Origin: Paludibacteraceae bacterium
GTDB taxonomy: Bacteria > Bacteroidota > Bacteroidia > Bacteroidales > Paludibacteraceae
Length of the DNA stretch: 64,000 nt
Assembly: GCA_017446585.1 (NCBI GenBank)
Contig: JAFSQL010000013.1
Coordinates: forward strand, 62,001 to 126,000
Reading direction: 5' to 3'
Shown here: positions 43,765 through 52,018 of the stretch, one piece after another
Numbering within the stretch: the stretch's first letter is position 1
How the letters are laid out: each line of letters opens with the position of its first letter
The notes under the pieces: generated by a model
The model's database searches: none
Told to the model about the DNA's origin: nothing
What the model saw: the letters and a program-made list of their open reading frames with translations, nothing else
Position numbers and translations under genes: made by a program

Positions 43765-43880
43765 TTATCTTTTAGGATTGAAAGAAAAAAATGTTGTTTT
43801 AGTCGTGCCGAGGTTCGTTTTAATCACAGCGAGCGTGGCACGACAGCGCGGGCTGTAATGAAACTTGCACGAAAAGATAA
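43765..43880 (-). promoter_or_regulatory. Possible RNA structure in the zapA-rny gap, covering the rny ribosome-binding region
   Basis: A nine-base stem pairs 43765-43773 with 43872-43880. It encloses a hairpin with eight-base arms (43802-43809 with 43837-43844) and a smaller CAGC/GCTG hairpin next to it. The inner side of the long stem ends 7 bases before the rny ATG. It could be a regulatory leader of rny or a separate small RNA. A 6S RNA was considered because 6S genes often follow zapA, but I could not confirm its features. Confidence 0.35.
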
Positions 43881-43902
43881 GGAAACCTGTGGAGGTCAGG
43901 AC

Positions 43903-44238
43903 TCAGGAGGCGTGGTTGGCAAGCCAAGTGTCAAGTTGCTGGTTGACTTGGTTGAGTTGTTCACGCTGTTGTTCGCTGCCATGGCGTGATGCGATGATGC
44001 GGCGAACGGCGAAGTTGATGCAGACGCGGAGCAGAATTTTGGATTTGCTTTCGCCACGCGGTCCAAACTCGTTTTGGTATTGCGTGATGGCATCCATGAT
44101 TTCTCTGTCCGCCTGTCGGTAAATTTCTTCGTCAGCACGACGGATTCCAGTGACGGGAATGGCATCGTTCTCACCGAGTTCTTTCTTGAGCAAGGTGATG
44201 TTGATGAGTTCGTTGTCACGGTTGTTGGAATCCATCAT
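43903..44238 (-). CDS. ZapA-like cell division protein
   Basis: A 111-residue protein with the ZapA pattern: a short beta N terminus, then RADEEIYRQADREIMDAITQYQNEF and a helix with ILLRVCINFAVRRI leading to a coiled-coil C terminus. ZapA cross-links FtsZ filaments. Identification rests on pattern and context, since the sequence is diverged from proteobacterial ZapA. Its start overlaps the preceding coiled-coil gene by four bases (ATGA). The second methionine is an equally good start. Confidence 0.75.
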   Translation of the reverse strand: MMDSNNRDNELINITLLKKELGENDAIPVTGIRRADEEIYRQADREIMDAITQYQNEFGPRGESKSKILLRVCINFAVRRIIASRHGSEQQREQLNQVNQQLDTWLANHAS

Positions 44239-44522
44239 TTTATGAGAGTTAGACTTCTGTTGATTTCCCTAATGATTTGGTCAATGCTTCGCTTTGCTTG
44301 CATCCGTTGTTCGTCGGAGAGGCTGAGCGACTTGGCAAGGACCAAATTTTCGTAAAGTTTCTTGTAGCGTTCCATTTCCGCCTTGAGATGTCCATTCTCT
44401 CCGACTTTGTCGTCGTACATCTTGCTCAGCATCTTGTTTTTTTGTTCCAATTGCTCGTAAAGTCGCTCTATCTTTACGATTTTTTCGCTGAGGCAGGAGA
44501 TTATGTCCGTTTCGTTAGGCAC
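44235..44522 (-). CDS. Small coiled-coil protein upstream of zapA
   Basis: A 95-residue, mostly helical protein with heptad-like spacing (IVKIERLYEQLEQKNKMLSKMYDDKVGENGHLKAEMERYKKL), compatible with a ZapB-like or other division-associated coiled coil. No domain is recognised with certainty. The four-base overlap with the zapA-like gene implies coupled translation and probably a shared role at the septum. The -7 element at 44549 lies just upstream. Confidence 0.65.
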   Translation of the reverse strand: MPNETDIISCLSEKIVKIERLYEQLEQKNKMLSKMYDDKVGENGHLKAEMERYKKLYENLVLAKSLSLSDEQRMQAKRSIDQIIREINRSLTLIK

Positions 44523-44548
44523 GAAATGAAAATGCTATATAAAACGTA

Positions 44549-44556
44549 CAAAAGTA
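44549..44556 (-). promoter_or_regulatory. -7 element for the coiled-coil/zapA/rny transcript
   Basis: CAAAAGTA on the plus strand is TACTTTTG on the minus strand, 27 bases upstream of the first gene. Confidence 0.5.
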
Positions 44557-44595
44557 CCTACTTTTGGCTTAATTAACAAATCATTTCAGAAAAAA

Positions 44596-44621
44596 CATCC
44601 CCGCAGCGTGGTGCGGGGATG
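44596..44621 (-). terminator. Terminator after the FISUMP protein gene
   Basis: A 10-bp G/C-rich stem (44596-44605 with 44612-44621) is followed by a run of T on the minus strand, 20 bases past the stop. Confidence 0.85.
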
Positions 44622-44640
44622 GAAGTGGAAGATTCAAAAA

Positions 44641-45462
44641 TCATTTATTTTTTGCTCCGCTGAGGCTAAAGGAGGTTCCATCAGGGCTGGAAATGCTGAG
44701 GTATCCGTTGCGCAGTGTTTTCAGTGGTTTACTGGGCTTTTGCGAAGTGGAGACTTCCGTGACCGCAGTGGATGAAGCCGTTGTGACCGGACGAATGACA
44801 TGTCCGTAGTAGCGGGCGCGCGCATTGTCGACATGGGAGGTGGCGTTGATGTAAAGGTTTCGAGCGGCGCGGGCATTGTCGAAACGCTGGGTTGCTGACC
44901 AATAGTAGCAGGTGGCACTAACGTTGCTTAGCGTGGCATTTGAAAAATAGCCAGCGGCTGGCAGGAAGATAGTGTTGCTGTTGATTTTGGAGGTGACGAG
45001 GTAGCCGTTCATTTCATGTCCGTTTTTGTCCGTTTGGGAGGTCCAATCCCAGGTGGTGTAGTCGCTGTTGAGCAGTTCGGCGCATTGCGTGCTGTCTGGC
45101 AGTTCGTAGTCACTTCCCCAAAGGACGGTGGCGGCATCGAATGCGCTGCCGCTGATGTCGAGGTTGTTGCCTTGCGCAGCATAGATGGGGTCGTTGTTTG
45201 TGCCGCAATCCGAGTTGACCGGACATAAATAAGTGGACCAAGTGTAATTATTTTTTGATGTAAGTTCACCCCAAGCGTAGTAGTTGCCTGTGTCCGCCGG
45301 ACAGTCGGCACCGATGTTGCGATCCGCCCAGCGGGTGCCGCTTGGCAAACCCAAATCAACCATGCGAATGGTGTCAAGATTGGAAGCGATGGAGAAATCG
45401 TCGGCGAATGTGTTTATGGCGAGGGCAAACAAGGTGAGCAAGATGGAAATTGATTTGTTCAT
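44641..45462 (-). CDS. Exported FISUMP-domain protein
   Basis: A 273-residue secreted protein. The signal peptide is MNKSISILLTLFALAINTFA. Most of the mature part is one Fibrobacter succinogenes major paralogous (FISUMP) domain, recognisable by MVDLGLPSGTRWADRNIGA, YYAWGE, YELPDSTQCAELL and YYWSATQ. These domains occur in surface proteins of Fibrobacter and Bacteroidota, and their function is unknown. The C-terminal tail (KPLKTLRNGYLSISSPDG) looks like a short surface-targeting tail but is not a clear sorting domain. The frame opens 10 residues earlier at 45492. The start at 45462 places the signal peptide correctly. Confidence 0.8.
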   Translation of the reverse strand: MNKSISILLTLFALAINTFADDFSIASNLDTIRMVDLGLPSGTRWADRNIGADCPADTGNYYAWGELTSKNNYTWSTYLCPVNSDCGTNNDPIYAAQGNNLDISGSAFDAATVLWGSDYELPDSTQCAELLNSDYTTWDWTSQTDKNGHEMNGYLVTSKINSNTIFLPAAGYFSNATLSNVSATCYYWSATQRFDNARAARNLYINATSHVDNARARYYGHVIRPVTTASSTAVTEVSTSQKPSKPLKTLRNGYLSISSPDGTSFSLSGAKNK

Positions 45463-45539
45463 CATTCTGTTGATTTTGAAATTATTTCGCAATGATACGA
45501 ATAGTTTGTGAATTGCACAAGCGCGTAAGGAAAAAACAG

Positions 45540-45574
45540 CAACCGCCGTGGCAAGCTGAGGCGCACGGCGGTTG
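45540..45574 (-). terminator. Terminator after the Ig-like secreted protein gene
   Basis: An 11-bp stem (45540-45550 with 45564-45574) with a run of six T on the minus strand beyond it, about 90 bases past the stop. Confidence 0.75.
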
Positions 45575-45624
45575 ACCTATCATTAGGAGAAAAAATGCTT
45601 TTTTTGAGTGGAGGAGATAGGGAA

Positions 45625-45660
45625 TTTAGGAAGACTTAGGATGGCCTAGGAAGACCTATG
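45625..45660. repeat. Degenerate decamer tandem repeat
   Basis: About three and a half copies of a ten-base unit close to YTTAGGAAGA/CCTAGGAAGA, directly after the stop codon of the Ig-like protein gene. Confidence 0.6.
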
Positions 45661-45664
45661 AGAG

Positions 45665-46915
45665 TTATTCATCCAAAGAGATGGTGAGATTAGGTGAAGT
45701 CTTGACGGTGACGGTGGCGGCGGAAGAAGTGGCGGTGGTGGTGTAGGAGTCGCAGGTGGTCACGACGCGGTATTGCGTGGAACCGGTGGCTGAGGTAGAA
45801 GGGGTGTAGGTAGCGTTGGTAGCCCCGTCGATGTCTTCCCACGAGTCTCCGTCATAATACTGCCATTTCTGGGCGTTGTGTCCCGATCCTGTGAAGAAGA
45901 GGGCGGTTGCGTCGTCATCCTTGCAGTAGCTGGCGGAAGAAGGAAAAGCGGAGATGGAAGGGGAGCAAGCGGCAGCATTGATTGTAAAATCCTTAGAGAC
46001 GGTTCCTTCGCAGTAATCGCCATTGGCGGCAACCGTGGCTGTGATGGTGGCGGAACCCGCGGCGACTGGGGTTACGACACCGCTGCTATTGACCGTGGCT
46101 TTTGATGGTGCGCTGCTGGTCCACGAGATGGCGCCTGAACTTCCGTTTTTGTTGACAACTGGGGTGGAAGAATTGCCTCCGCCCACGGTGAGGGTAGTTG
46201 ACGTGTAGTCCGTGGAGAACGTAGGGGTGATGGAGGTACAAGAAGTTCGAAGACTTACATAATAAGCGGTAACTAACACAGCCTGACCTGTTGAACTAGG
46301 ATCAAGCGACACTTTTGTTACAGTTGCAGTATCTTTAAAGGTTAATTCTATATAATCATATTTGTCTGATGAATTGTGTTTTATATCAAATCCATTAGAA
46401 GATGTATTATAGGTATCAAAATTTGATAAAGTTACGTCTGTCCCATCGGATTTTAACCCTGTTGCTCCGTAATAATAACCAGATACAGCACTAAGTTGAT
46501 TCGCTTTTAACGGTCCGTAATTTGTGTTTATTATGAAGTTTTTGATTTTCGTTTGATCTCCAGTGGATCCAGAAGCCTTAAGTACAATCTTAATAGAGGA
46601 GAAATAGCGACCACCTGTTGCCTGAAAGTATAGTTTATTTGTTGCAGAACCAGTACTTTTCAGTAATTTTGGCTTCGCCGTCGAACCTGTCGAAGTAATA
46701 CCACCGGAGGATCCTACTGTATACGTGCTTATGGCTGAACCGGGAGTTGAAGATCCTTCTCGATAAACGGTTAAATATGTAGAGTTTAGCGTTCCGGAGG
46801 ATGGTTCGCTTGTGCTTTCTCCCCAATACAATGGTGCATCCGTGTAAGTGGCTGCGCTAAATAAATTGAAAGAGCAGAAAAATGCCGACAATAATGCAAA
46901 TAGTATTTTTCTCAT
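45665..46915 (-). CDS. Secreted protein with beta-sandwich N terminus and Ig-like (Big_2) module
   Basis: A 416-residue exported protein with signal peptide MRKILFALLSAFFCSFNLFSA. The N-terminal ~220 residues look like a beta-sandwich domain. A Big_2-type module follows (SWTSSAPSKATVNSSGVVTPVAAGSATITATVAANG), then an Ig-like stretch with HNAQKWQYYDGDSWEDIDGATNATYTP. It stops soon after (SPNLTISLDE) without a sorting domain, so it may be shortened. DNA composition changes sharply near 46250: the 5' half is AT-rich, the 3' half is G/C-richer. It lies 15 bases after the orphan gene on the same strand. Confidence 0.7.
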   Translation of the reverse strand: MRKILFALLSAFFCSFNLFSAATYTDAPLYWGESTSEPSSGTLNSTYLTVYREGSSTPGSAISTYTVGSSGGITSTGSTAKPKLLKSTGSATNKLYFQATGGRYFSSIKIVLKASGSTGDQTKIKNFIINTNYGPLKANQLSAVSGYYYGATGLKSDGTDVTLSNFDTYNTSSNGFDIKHNSSDKYDYIELTFKDTATVTKVSLDPSSTGQAVLVTAYYVSLRTSCTSITPTFSTDYTSTTLTVGGGNSSTPVVNKNGSSGAISWTSSAPSKATVNSSGVVTPVAAGSATITATVAANGDYCEGTVSKDFTINAAACSPSISAFPSSASYCKDDDATALFFTGSGHNAQKWQYYDGDSWEDIDGATNATYTPSTSATGSTQYRVVTTCDSYTTTATSSAATVTVKTSPNLTISLDE

Positions 46916-46930
46916 AATGATTATGGTGTT

Positions 46931-47236
46931 TTAGTTATATAGTTTAGTGTAAGTTTTATTCAGTTCTCCTGTCACTATAATAGCGGATTCAGATTCGTCT
47001 TTATGTCTGCCTGTTATTTCGATTATGATTTTCGGTATAAAGCGATTGACAATTCCTCTGTTACCATTATAAGCGTCAATTATATCATTGTAGAAAAGCA
47101 GTAGGTTATTGTCTCTTCGGATTTCTTGAAACACGTGTAAGGTTATGTCCTCGGAATGTGGTCTGTTGATTCTTGCAAGTGCTTGATTTACGAGATTCCT
47201 AAGGTTGTCGATATTTGATAATGTGTTGTCGTACAT
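46931..47236 (-). CDS. Orphan small protein
   Basis: A 101-residue protein that I do not recognise. It begins MYDNTLSNIDNLRNLVNQALARINRPHSEDI and is predicted to be mixed alpha/beta and soluble, with no signal peptide, membrane helix or nucleotide motif. The frame is open to 47278, but a clear AAAGGAGAAAA precedes the ATG at 47236, an unusually good ribosome-binding site for this phylum. It is AT-rich and carries a long hairpin-rich leader. The secreted Ig-like gene follows after 15 bases, so the two are likely co-transcribed. Confidence 0.6.
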   Translation of the reverse strand: MYDNTLSNIDNLRNLVNQALARINRPHSEDITLHVFQEIRRDNNLLLFYNDIIDAYNGNRGIVNRFIPKIIIEITGRHKDESESAIIVTGELNKTYTKLYN

Positions 47237-47272
47237 TTTTCTCCTTTTTGATGTTTTGGGGGTGAATAAACA

Positions 47273-47396
47273 AGCCACGCCTGAGCGTGAAAACGCTCAA
47301 GCGTGGCTGTTGAATGGTTCAATTATAAGGTTATAAACGGTTGAGAGAGTGGAAATTACCCCCCGTGCTGCACACAACTAATTGATAATTAGTTGT
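47273..47396 (-). promoter_or_regulatory. Hairpin-rich leader of the orphan gene
   Basis: On the minus strand the leader first meets a 10-bp palindrome (47374-47383 with 47387-47396), then a 15-bp stem with one mismatch (47273-47287 with 47294-47308) followed by TTGTTTATT, 37 bases before the start codon. The second hairpin plus T-rich tail looks like an attenuator or terminator inside the leader. No known riboswitch was recognised. Confidence 0.5.
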
Positions 47397-47438
47397 TTGC
47401 GTGTAATATTTGTTATAAAAATCGTACATTTGTTGTCG

Positions 47439-47446
47439 CAAAGATA
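47439..47446 (-). promoter_or_regulatory. -7 element for the orphan gene
   Basis: CAAAGATA on the plus strand is TATCTTTG on the minus strand, about 200 bases upstream of the start codon. Confidence 0.5.
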
Positions 47447-47617
47447 AAGAATGTTTTGAAAAACAGCATGGTGGAAATGTTAAAAAAAGGCGGAATTAAG
47501 AACGATGAATAATGAAAAAAATGAACAAAGAGGAGGAATTGAGTGGCAAGGGTTAAGAGGATGTCACGGAAATAAAGAATAGGAATGATTTTTGTGGAAA
47601 AAGAGACGGAATAACAC

Positions 47618-47625
47618 TAATTTTG
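47618..47625 (+). promoter_or_regulatory. Promoter of the DUF2027 gene
   Basis: TAATTTTG matches the -7 consensus, 19 bases before the ATG. A TTTG at 47591-47594 may be the -33 element, though the 23-base spacing is long. Confidence 0.5.
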
Positions 47626-47644
47626 CGGAAAAAACAGGAACAAT

Positions 47645-48838
47645 ATGGAAATAAAGGTAGGAGACAAGGTGAGATTTCTGAACGCGACGGGCGGCGGCGT
47701 TGTGACGAGCGTCGCGGGTAAGCGCGTGACGGTGGAGGATGAGGACGGTTTTCCGTCGGACTACGGCATGAACGAAGTGGTCGTGGTGAGCAAGGCGGGT
47801 GATGACGTCATGAGCAGGAGCACGACGAAAGAGGCTGTAGCCGTGGCGGCGGGCGAGACGACCATGTCGGTGAAGAAGCGCATGCAAGCCATGGCGGAAG
47901 AGGAGGAAAACGAAGTGGAGACAACGAACGTGAAAACGACAGAAGAGGTGGCGACGGAAAAGGAAAGAGAAGAAGAGGAAGTGGAAATCTTCACGGACGA
48001 TTTGGACACGGAGGAGGGAGAACGCCTATCGGTGTTCCTCGCGTTCGAGAGCCGCGACCTGGACAAGGCTGGCACGGACGGCGTGGTGGCGTATTTGGTG
48101 AACGACAGCAATTATGACCTGATGTATATCGTAGCCACGACGAAGGACGGCAAGGGACGTTTGCAGTCGGCAGGCAAGATGGAAAGCCACACGCGCTTTG
48201 AGTTCAAAAACATAGCGCAGTCGGAAATCAACGAGTGGTCGCACGTGTCGGTGCAACTCATAGCCATGAAACCGAGGAAGGAGTACACGCTGAAGCGCGC
48301 GTTCGAGGTGGAGTTGAAGATAGCCCCGGTGCGTTTCTTCCGCAGGGGGAGTTACGTTCCCAACGACTTCTTCGACAATGACGTGATGACGGTGAACGTG
48401 GTGAACAACGACGTTCCGGACAACGCTGTCATGGAACCGGAGGTAGCGGAGAAGAAAGTGGTGGAGGAAAAGGAGACGGTGGCATCCGTTCGGGAGGAGC
48501 GTCGGAAGGTGACCTCGTTGGCAAGGAAAGAGGTAGGCAACGCCACGGCGGGCGAAGTGATTGTCGTGGACCTGCAAGCGGAGAAGTTGATAGGCGACGT
48601 GACGGCGATGGCGGAAGAGGACGTGTTGTCGATGCAGATTGCGGAGATGCGTCGCGTGATGGAACGGAACAAAAAGCGAGACGGTCAGAAGATAGTCTTC
48701 ATAGAGGGACGGAACGAACGGTTGCGCAAGGAGATGCGGTATAGGTTGAAGATGGAGTATCCGACAGCGGAGGCGGAGAACGCTTCGCAAGTGAGGTATG
48801 GCAACTACGCGACAGAGGTGACGGTGAGGAAACAATAA
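47645..48838 (+). CDS. DUF2027 protein with C-terminal Smr-like domain
   Basis: A 397-residue cytoplasmic protein. The N terminus (IKVGDKVRFLNATGGGVVTSVAGKRVTVEDEDGFP) is a small SH3-like domain typical of DUF2027. A charged linker of about 50 residues is followed by a central beta domain. The last ~85 residues (EVIVVDLQAEKLIGDV, then IVFIEGRNERLRKEM) match the layout of an Smr domain, a putative nuclease fold found in MutS2 and other RNA/DNA-binding proteins. The usual DLH and GxG motifs appear as DLQ and GRN, so activity is uncertain. It heads a run with queA, mnmA and lptB. Confidence 0.8.
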   Translation: MEIKVGDKVRFLNATGGGVVTSVAGKRVTVEDEDGFPSDYGMNEVVVVSKAGDDVMSRSTTKEAVAVAAGETTMSVKKRMQAMAEEEENEVETTNVKTTEEVATEKEREEEEVEIFTDDLDTEEGERLSVFLAFESRDLDKAGTDGVVAYLVNDSNYDLMYIVATTKDGKGRLQSAGKMESHTRFEFKNIAQSEINEWSHVSVQLIAMKPRKEYTLKRAFEVELKIAPVRFFRRGSYVPNDFFDNDVMTVNVVNNDVPDNAVMEPEVAEKKVVEEKETVASVREERRKVTSLARKEVGNATAGEVIVVDLQAEKLIGDVTAMAEEDVLSMQIAEMRRVMERNKKRDGQKIVFIEGRNERLRKEMRYRLKMEYPTAEAENASQVRYGNYATEVTVRKQ

Positions 48839-48878
48839 AGAGGGGTTAAGAATTACCATAGCATCAAAAAAGGTCGGA

Positions 48879-50084
48879 ATGATGACGACACGAGAGATAC
48901 GAATAGAGGATTATGATTACGCATTGCCAGAGGACAGGATAGCGAAGTATCCGTTGGAGCGGCGTGACCACAGCAAGTTGTTGGTTTACGAGAAAGGGGC
49001 GATAGCGGAACGGCACTTCTATGACCTTCCGGAGTTGGTGCCACAAGACGCGTTGATGATCAGGAACAATACACGAGTGATCAGGGCTCGGTTGGAGTTC
49101 AGGAAAGAGACGGGCTCGCAGATAGAAATTTTTTGTTTGGAGCCGCATGATCCGTCGGACTATGAACGTTCGTTCGCGAGCGAGGGCGGTTGTGAGTGGA
49201 AGTGCCTCGTGGGTAATTCGAAGAAGTGGCATGACGGCGAGGTAACGCTTGAAAACGAGCAGACGAAAGTGAAAGCCAAGCGGGTGAGCAATGATGGGGA
49301 GACCTCAGTTGTCCGCTTCGAGTGGGACGGAGGCAAGACCTTCGCGCAAGTGCTGGAGTCAACGGGTGAGTTGCCCATACCGCCGTATTTGCATCGCAAG
49401 ACGGAGGAGAAAGACTTGACGACGTATCAGACCGTGTATTCGCACGTGAAAGGAAGTGTCGCCGCGCCGACGGCGGGGTTGCACTTCACGGAGGAAGTAT
49501 TCGGGCGGCTGAGAGAGAAAGGCGTGAAGATAGACGACGTGACCTTGCACGTGGGAGCGGGCACATTCAAGCCCGTGAAGAGCGAGACGATAGGTGAACA
49601 TGCGATGCATGGCGAGGTCATTGAGGTGAGGCGGCAGACGGTGGAAGACCTGTTGGCGCACCAAGGCAAGGTTGTGGCGGTGGGAACGACATCGGTGCGA
49701 ACACTGGAGAGTCTCTATTATATAGGTGTGCGTTTGGCGAAGAGGGATGGAGGCGGGGAAACGGAATTGGACGTGGACCAATGGGAACCCTATGGCGAAG
49801 GCGAGGCAGTGGGGGACGAGGAAGCGTTGAGGGCGATAGTCGAGTATATGGACAAGAGGGAAACGGACGTGATAAGGGCACGGACGCACATCATGATAGC
49901 ACCGGGGTATAGATTTCACTACGTGAACAGGTTGATCACGAACTTCCATCAGCCCAAAAGCACGTTGATGTTGCTCGTGGCGGCGTTTGTGGGTGAGGAT
50001 TGGCACAAGATATATGATTATGCGTTGACGCACGAGTTCCGTTTTTTGAGTTACGGGGACGGGTGCTATTTGGTTAAGAATTAA
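48879..50084 (+). CDS. queA: tRNA queuosine synthesis protein QueA
   Basis: A 401-residue S-adenosylmethionine:tRNA ribosyltransferase-isomerase, which makes epoxyqueuosine at the wobble base of GUN-anticodon tRNAs. Recognisable stretches are [46 protein letters not shown] and [16 protein letters not shown]. It is longer than the roughly 350-residue E. coli enzyme because of an insertion around residues 285-330 ([18 protein letters not shown]), which many Bacteroidota copies share. The stop codon lies inside a TTAAGAA heptamer tract, with mnmA following after 17 bases. Confidence 0.95.
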   Translation: MMTTREIRIEDYDYALPEDRIAKYPLERRDHSKLLVYEKGAIAERHFYDLPELVPQDALMIRNNTRVIRARLEFRKETGSQIEIFCLEPHDPSDYERSFASEGGCEWKCLVGNSKKWHDGEVTLENEQTKVKAKRVSNDGETSVVRFEWDGGKTFAQVLESTGELPIPPYLHRKTEEKDLTTYQTVYSHVKGSVAAPTAGLHFTEEVFGRLREKGVKIDDVTLHVGAGTFKPVKSETIGEHAMHGEVIEVRRQTVEDLLAHQGKVVAVGTTSVRTLESLYYIGVRLAKRDGGGETELDVDQWEPYGEGEAVGDEEALRAIVEYMDKRETDVIRARTHIMIAPGYRFHYVNRLITNFHQPKSTLMLLVAAFVGEDWHKIYDYALTHEFRFLSYGDGCYLVKN

Positions 50085-50101
50085 GAGTTAAAAATTGCAC
50101 A

Positions 50102-51178
50102 ATGAAAATAGCGGTATTGGCATCGGGAGGCGTGGACAGTTCGGTGGTGGTGCATCTGCTGAAGGAGCAGGGGTACGCACCAGACTTGTATTACATCAAG
50201 ATAGGCATGGAGGATAAGGACGGGTACATCTCGTGTCCGGCGGAGGATGACATGACCATCGTGAATTGGTTGGGAAGGCATTACGGACTGCACGTGGAGA
50301 TGGTGTCGCTGCACACGGAGTATTGGGAAAACGTGGTGGCGTACACCATAGAACAGGTGAAACGAGGCTTGACCCCGAATCCGGACATGATGTGCAACAA
50401 AATGATAAAGTTCGGCATCTTCAACGACCGATGGGGAAAAGAGTATGACAAGATAGCGACGGGGCATTACGCCACGACGACGGAGATAGACGGAAAAGTG
50501 TATTTGTCCACGTCGCCCGACCCGGTGAAAGACCAGACGGACTTCTTGTCGCAGATGAGCGGGGAGCAAGTGGCAAGGGCGATGTTTCCCATTGGTCACA
50601 TGATGAAAAACGAGGTGAGAGAGATAGCCAAGAACGCGCATCTGCCCAGCGCGACGAGGAAGGACAGTCAAGGCATTTGCTTCCTGGGCAAGATACACTA
50701 TAACGACTTCATCAAACGATACTTGGGCGAAAGGAAGGGTGACATCATAGAGTTGGAGACGGGAAAGAAGATAGGCGAGCACACGGGTTATTGGTTCCAC
50801 ACGATAGGTCAACGGCGCGGACTGGGACTGGGCGGGGGGCCGTGGTTCGTGGTGAAGAAAGACGTGGAGCAGAACATCATCTACGTCTCGCAGGGTTATG
50901 ACCCAGAGACGCAGTATGGCAACGTCGTGAACCTGCGCGGATTCAACTATATCACAGATCCGTATGACATCGGGGCGGTAGAGCAAGGGGAGAGGGAGGA
51001 CATCTTGTTCAAGATTCGTCACACGCCCGAGTACACGAAAGGAACGATTGAGAAGATAGGTGACATCTATCGCATCCGGGCGGAGGAGAAGCAGCAAGGG
51101 ATAGCGGCAGGTCAATTCGCGACCGTGTATGACAAGACGGGTAAGATTTGCATCGGTGGCGGAGAAATAATCGGATAG
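50102..51178 (+). CDS. mnmA: tRNA-specific 2-thiouridylase
   Basis: A 358-residue enzyme that puts sulfur on the wobble uridine of Glu, Gln and Lys tRNAs. The ATP pyrophosphatase loop is SGGVDSS (8-14), and the two catalytic cysteines are expected in [12 protein letters not shown] and SQGICFLG. Both are present. The C-terminal domain includes [16 protein letters not shown]. Bacteroidota often have two MnmA-type genes, and this may be either. It follows queA, grouping two tRNA-modification genes. Confidence 0.94.
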   Translation: MKIAVLASGGVDSSVVVHLLKEQGYAPDLYYIKIGMEDKDGYISCPAEDDMTIVNWLGRHYGLHVEMVSLHTEYWENVVAYTIEQVKRGLTPNPDMMCNKMIKFGIFNDRWGKEYDKIATGHYATTTEIDGKVYLSTSPDPVKDQTDFLSQMSGEQVARAMFPIGHMMKNEVREIAKNAHLPSATRKDSQGICFLGKIHYNDFIKRYLGERKGDIIELETGKKIGEHTGYWFHTIGQRRGLGLGGGPWFVVKKDVEQNIIYVSQGYDPETQYGNVVNLRGFNYITDPYDIGAVEQGEREDILFKIRHTPEYTKGTIEKIGDIYRIRAEEKQQGIAAGQFATVYDKTGKICIGGGEIIG

Positions 51179-51207
51179 GAAGGAATGGAAGATAAGGGCG
51201 GAAACGC

Positions 51208-51215
51208 TATCTTTG
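51208..51215 (+). promoter_or_regulatory. -7 element for lptB
   Basis: TATCTTTG matches TAnnTTTG, 28 bases before the ATG at 51236. It lies downstream of an earlier in-frame ATG (51185), which argues against that start. Confidence 0.5.
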
Positions 51216-51235
51216 TTCGCAAAAGAAAACAGATT

Positions 51236-52018
51236 ATGAAAGAAGAGAAGACGGGAATGGTGCTACGGACGGAAGGGTTGGTGAAACGATATGGCGCGCG
51301 CACCGTGGCGAACAAGGTGTCGATAGAAGTGCATCAAGGTGAGATTGTCGGGCTGCTGGGACCGAACGGAGCGGGCAAGACGACAACCTTCTATATGACC
51401 GTGGGGTTGGTGTTGCCCAATGAAGGACATGTCTATCTGAATGATGAGGACATCTCGCAACTGCCCGTGTATAAACGCGCTCAGATGGGCATTGGCTATC
51501 TGGCGCAGGAGGCGTCGGTGTTCCGTAAGTTGTCGGTCGAGGACAACCTGAGGGCGGTGTTGGAGATGACGAACTTCTCCAAACAGAAACAAAAGGAAAA
51601 ACTGGAGGAACTGATAACGGAATTCAGCCTGCAAAAGGTGAGGAAGAGCAACGGGGACCAACTGTCGGGTGGTGAAAGAAGACGGACGGAGATAGCGCGT
51701 TGCTTGGCGATAGAACCGAAGTTCATCATGCTGGACGAGCCATTTGCCGGCGTGGATCCGATTGCGGTGCAGGACATACAGGACATCGTGTGGACGCTGA
51801 AGGATCAAAACATCGGCATACTCATCACGGACCATAATGTGGATGAAACCTTGTCAATCACGGACCGCGCCTATATGTTGTTTGAAGGTAAGGTGCTGTT
51901 TCAAGGCACGGCGGAGGAGTTGGCGGCAAACCCGACGGTGAAGGAGCGGTACTTGGGTCGTGACTTTGAATTGAAGAAAAAGACGCACGTTAAGATTACG
52001 CCTCGGAAAGAGGATTGA
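51236..52018 (+). CDS. lptB: LPS export ABC transporter ATP-binding protein
   Basis: A 260-residue ATPase that drives LPS extraction from the inner membrane with LptFG. Walker A is GPNGAGKTT, the signature [13 protein letters not shown], Walker [14 protein letters not shown], and the switch histidine is in ITDHNVDET. The early part ([31 protein letters not shown]) is characteristic of LptB. The frame extends to 51185; 51236 or the ATG at 51257 fits family length and the promoter. Its 3' end overlaps a convergent gene by 23 bases. Confidence 0.93.
   Translation: MKEEKTGMVLRTEGLVKRYGARTVANKVSIEVHQGEIVGLLGPNGAGKTTTFYMTVGLVLPNEGHVYLNDEDISQLPVYKRAQMGIGYLAQEASVFRKLSVEDNLRAVLEMTNFSKQKQKEKLEELITEFSLQKVRKSNGDQLSGGERRRTEIARCLAIEPKFIMLDEPFAGVDPIAVQDIQDIVWTLKDQNIGILITDHNVDETLSITDRAYMLFEGKVLFQGTAEELAANPTVKERYLGRDFELKKKTHVKITPRKED

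Noticed and set aside
43765..43880. Firm call of 6S RNA after the zapA-like gene
   Set aside because: The position fits, but the conserved open-complex-like bubble could not be recognised and the structure reaches the rny ribosome-binding region. It is kept only as a hypothesis.
50081..51115. A 344-codon minus-strand frame opposite mnmA
   Set aside because: It is antisense to the conserved mnmA gene. Its composition is rich in His, Arg, Val and Leu, typical of a shadow frame.
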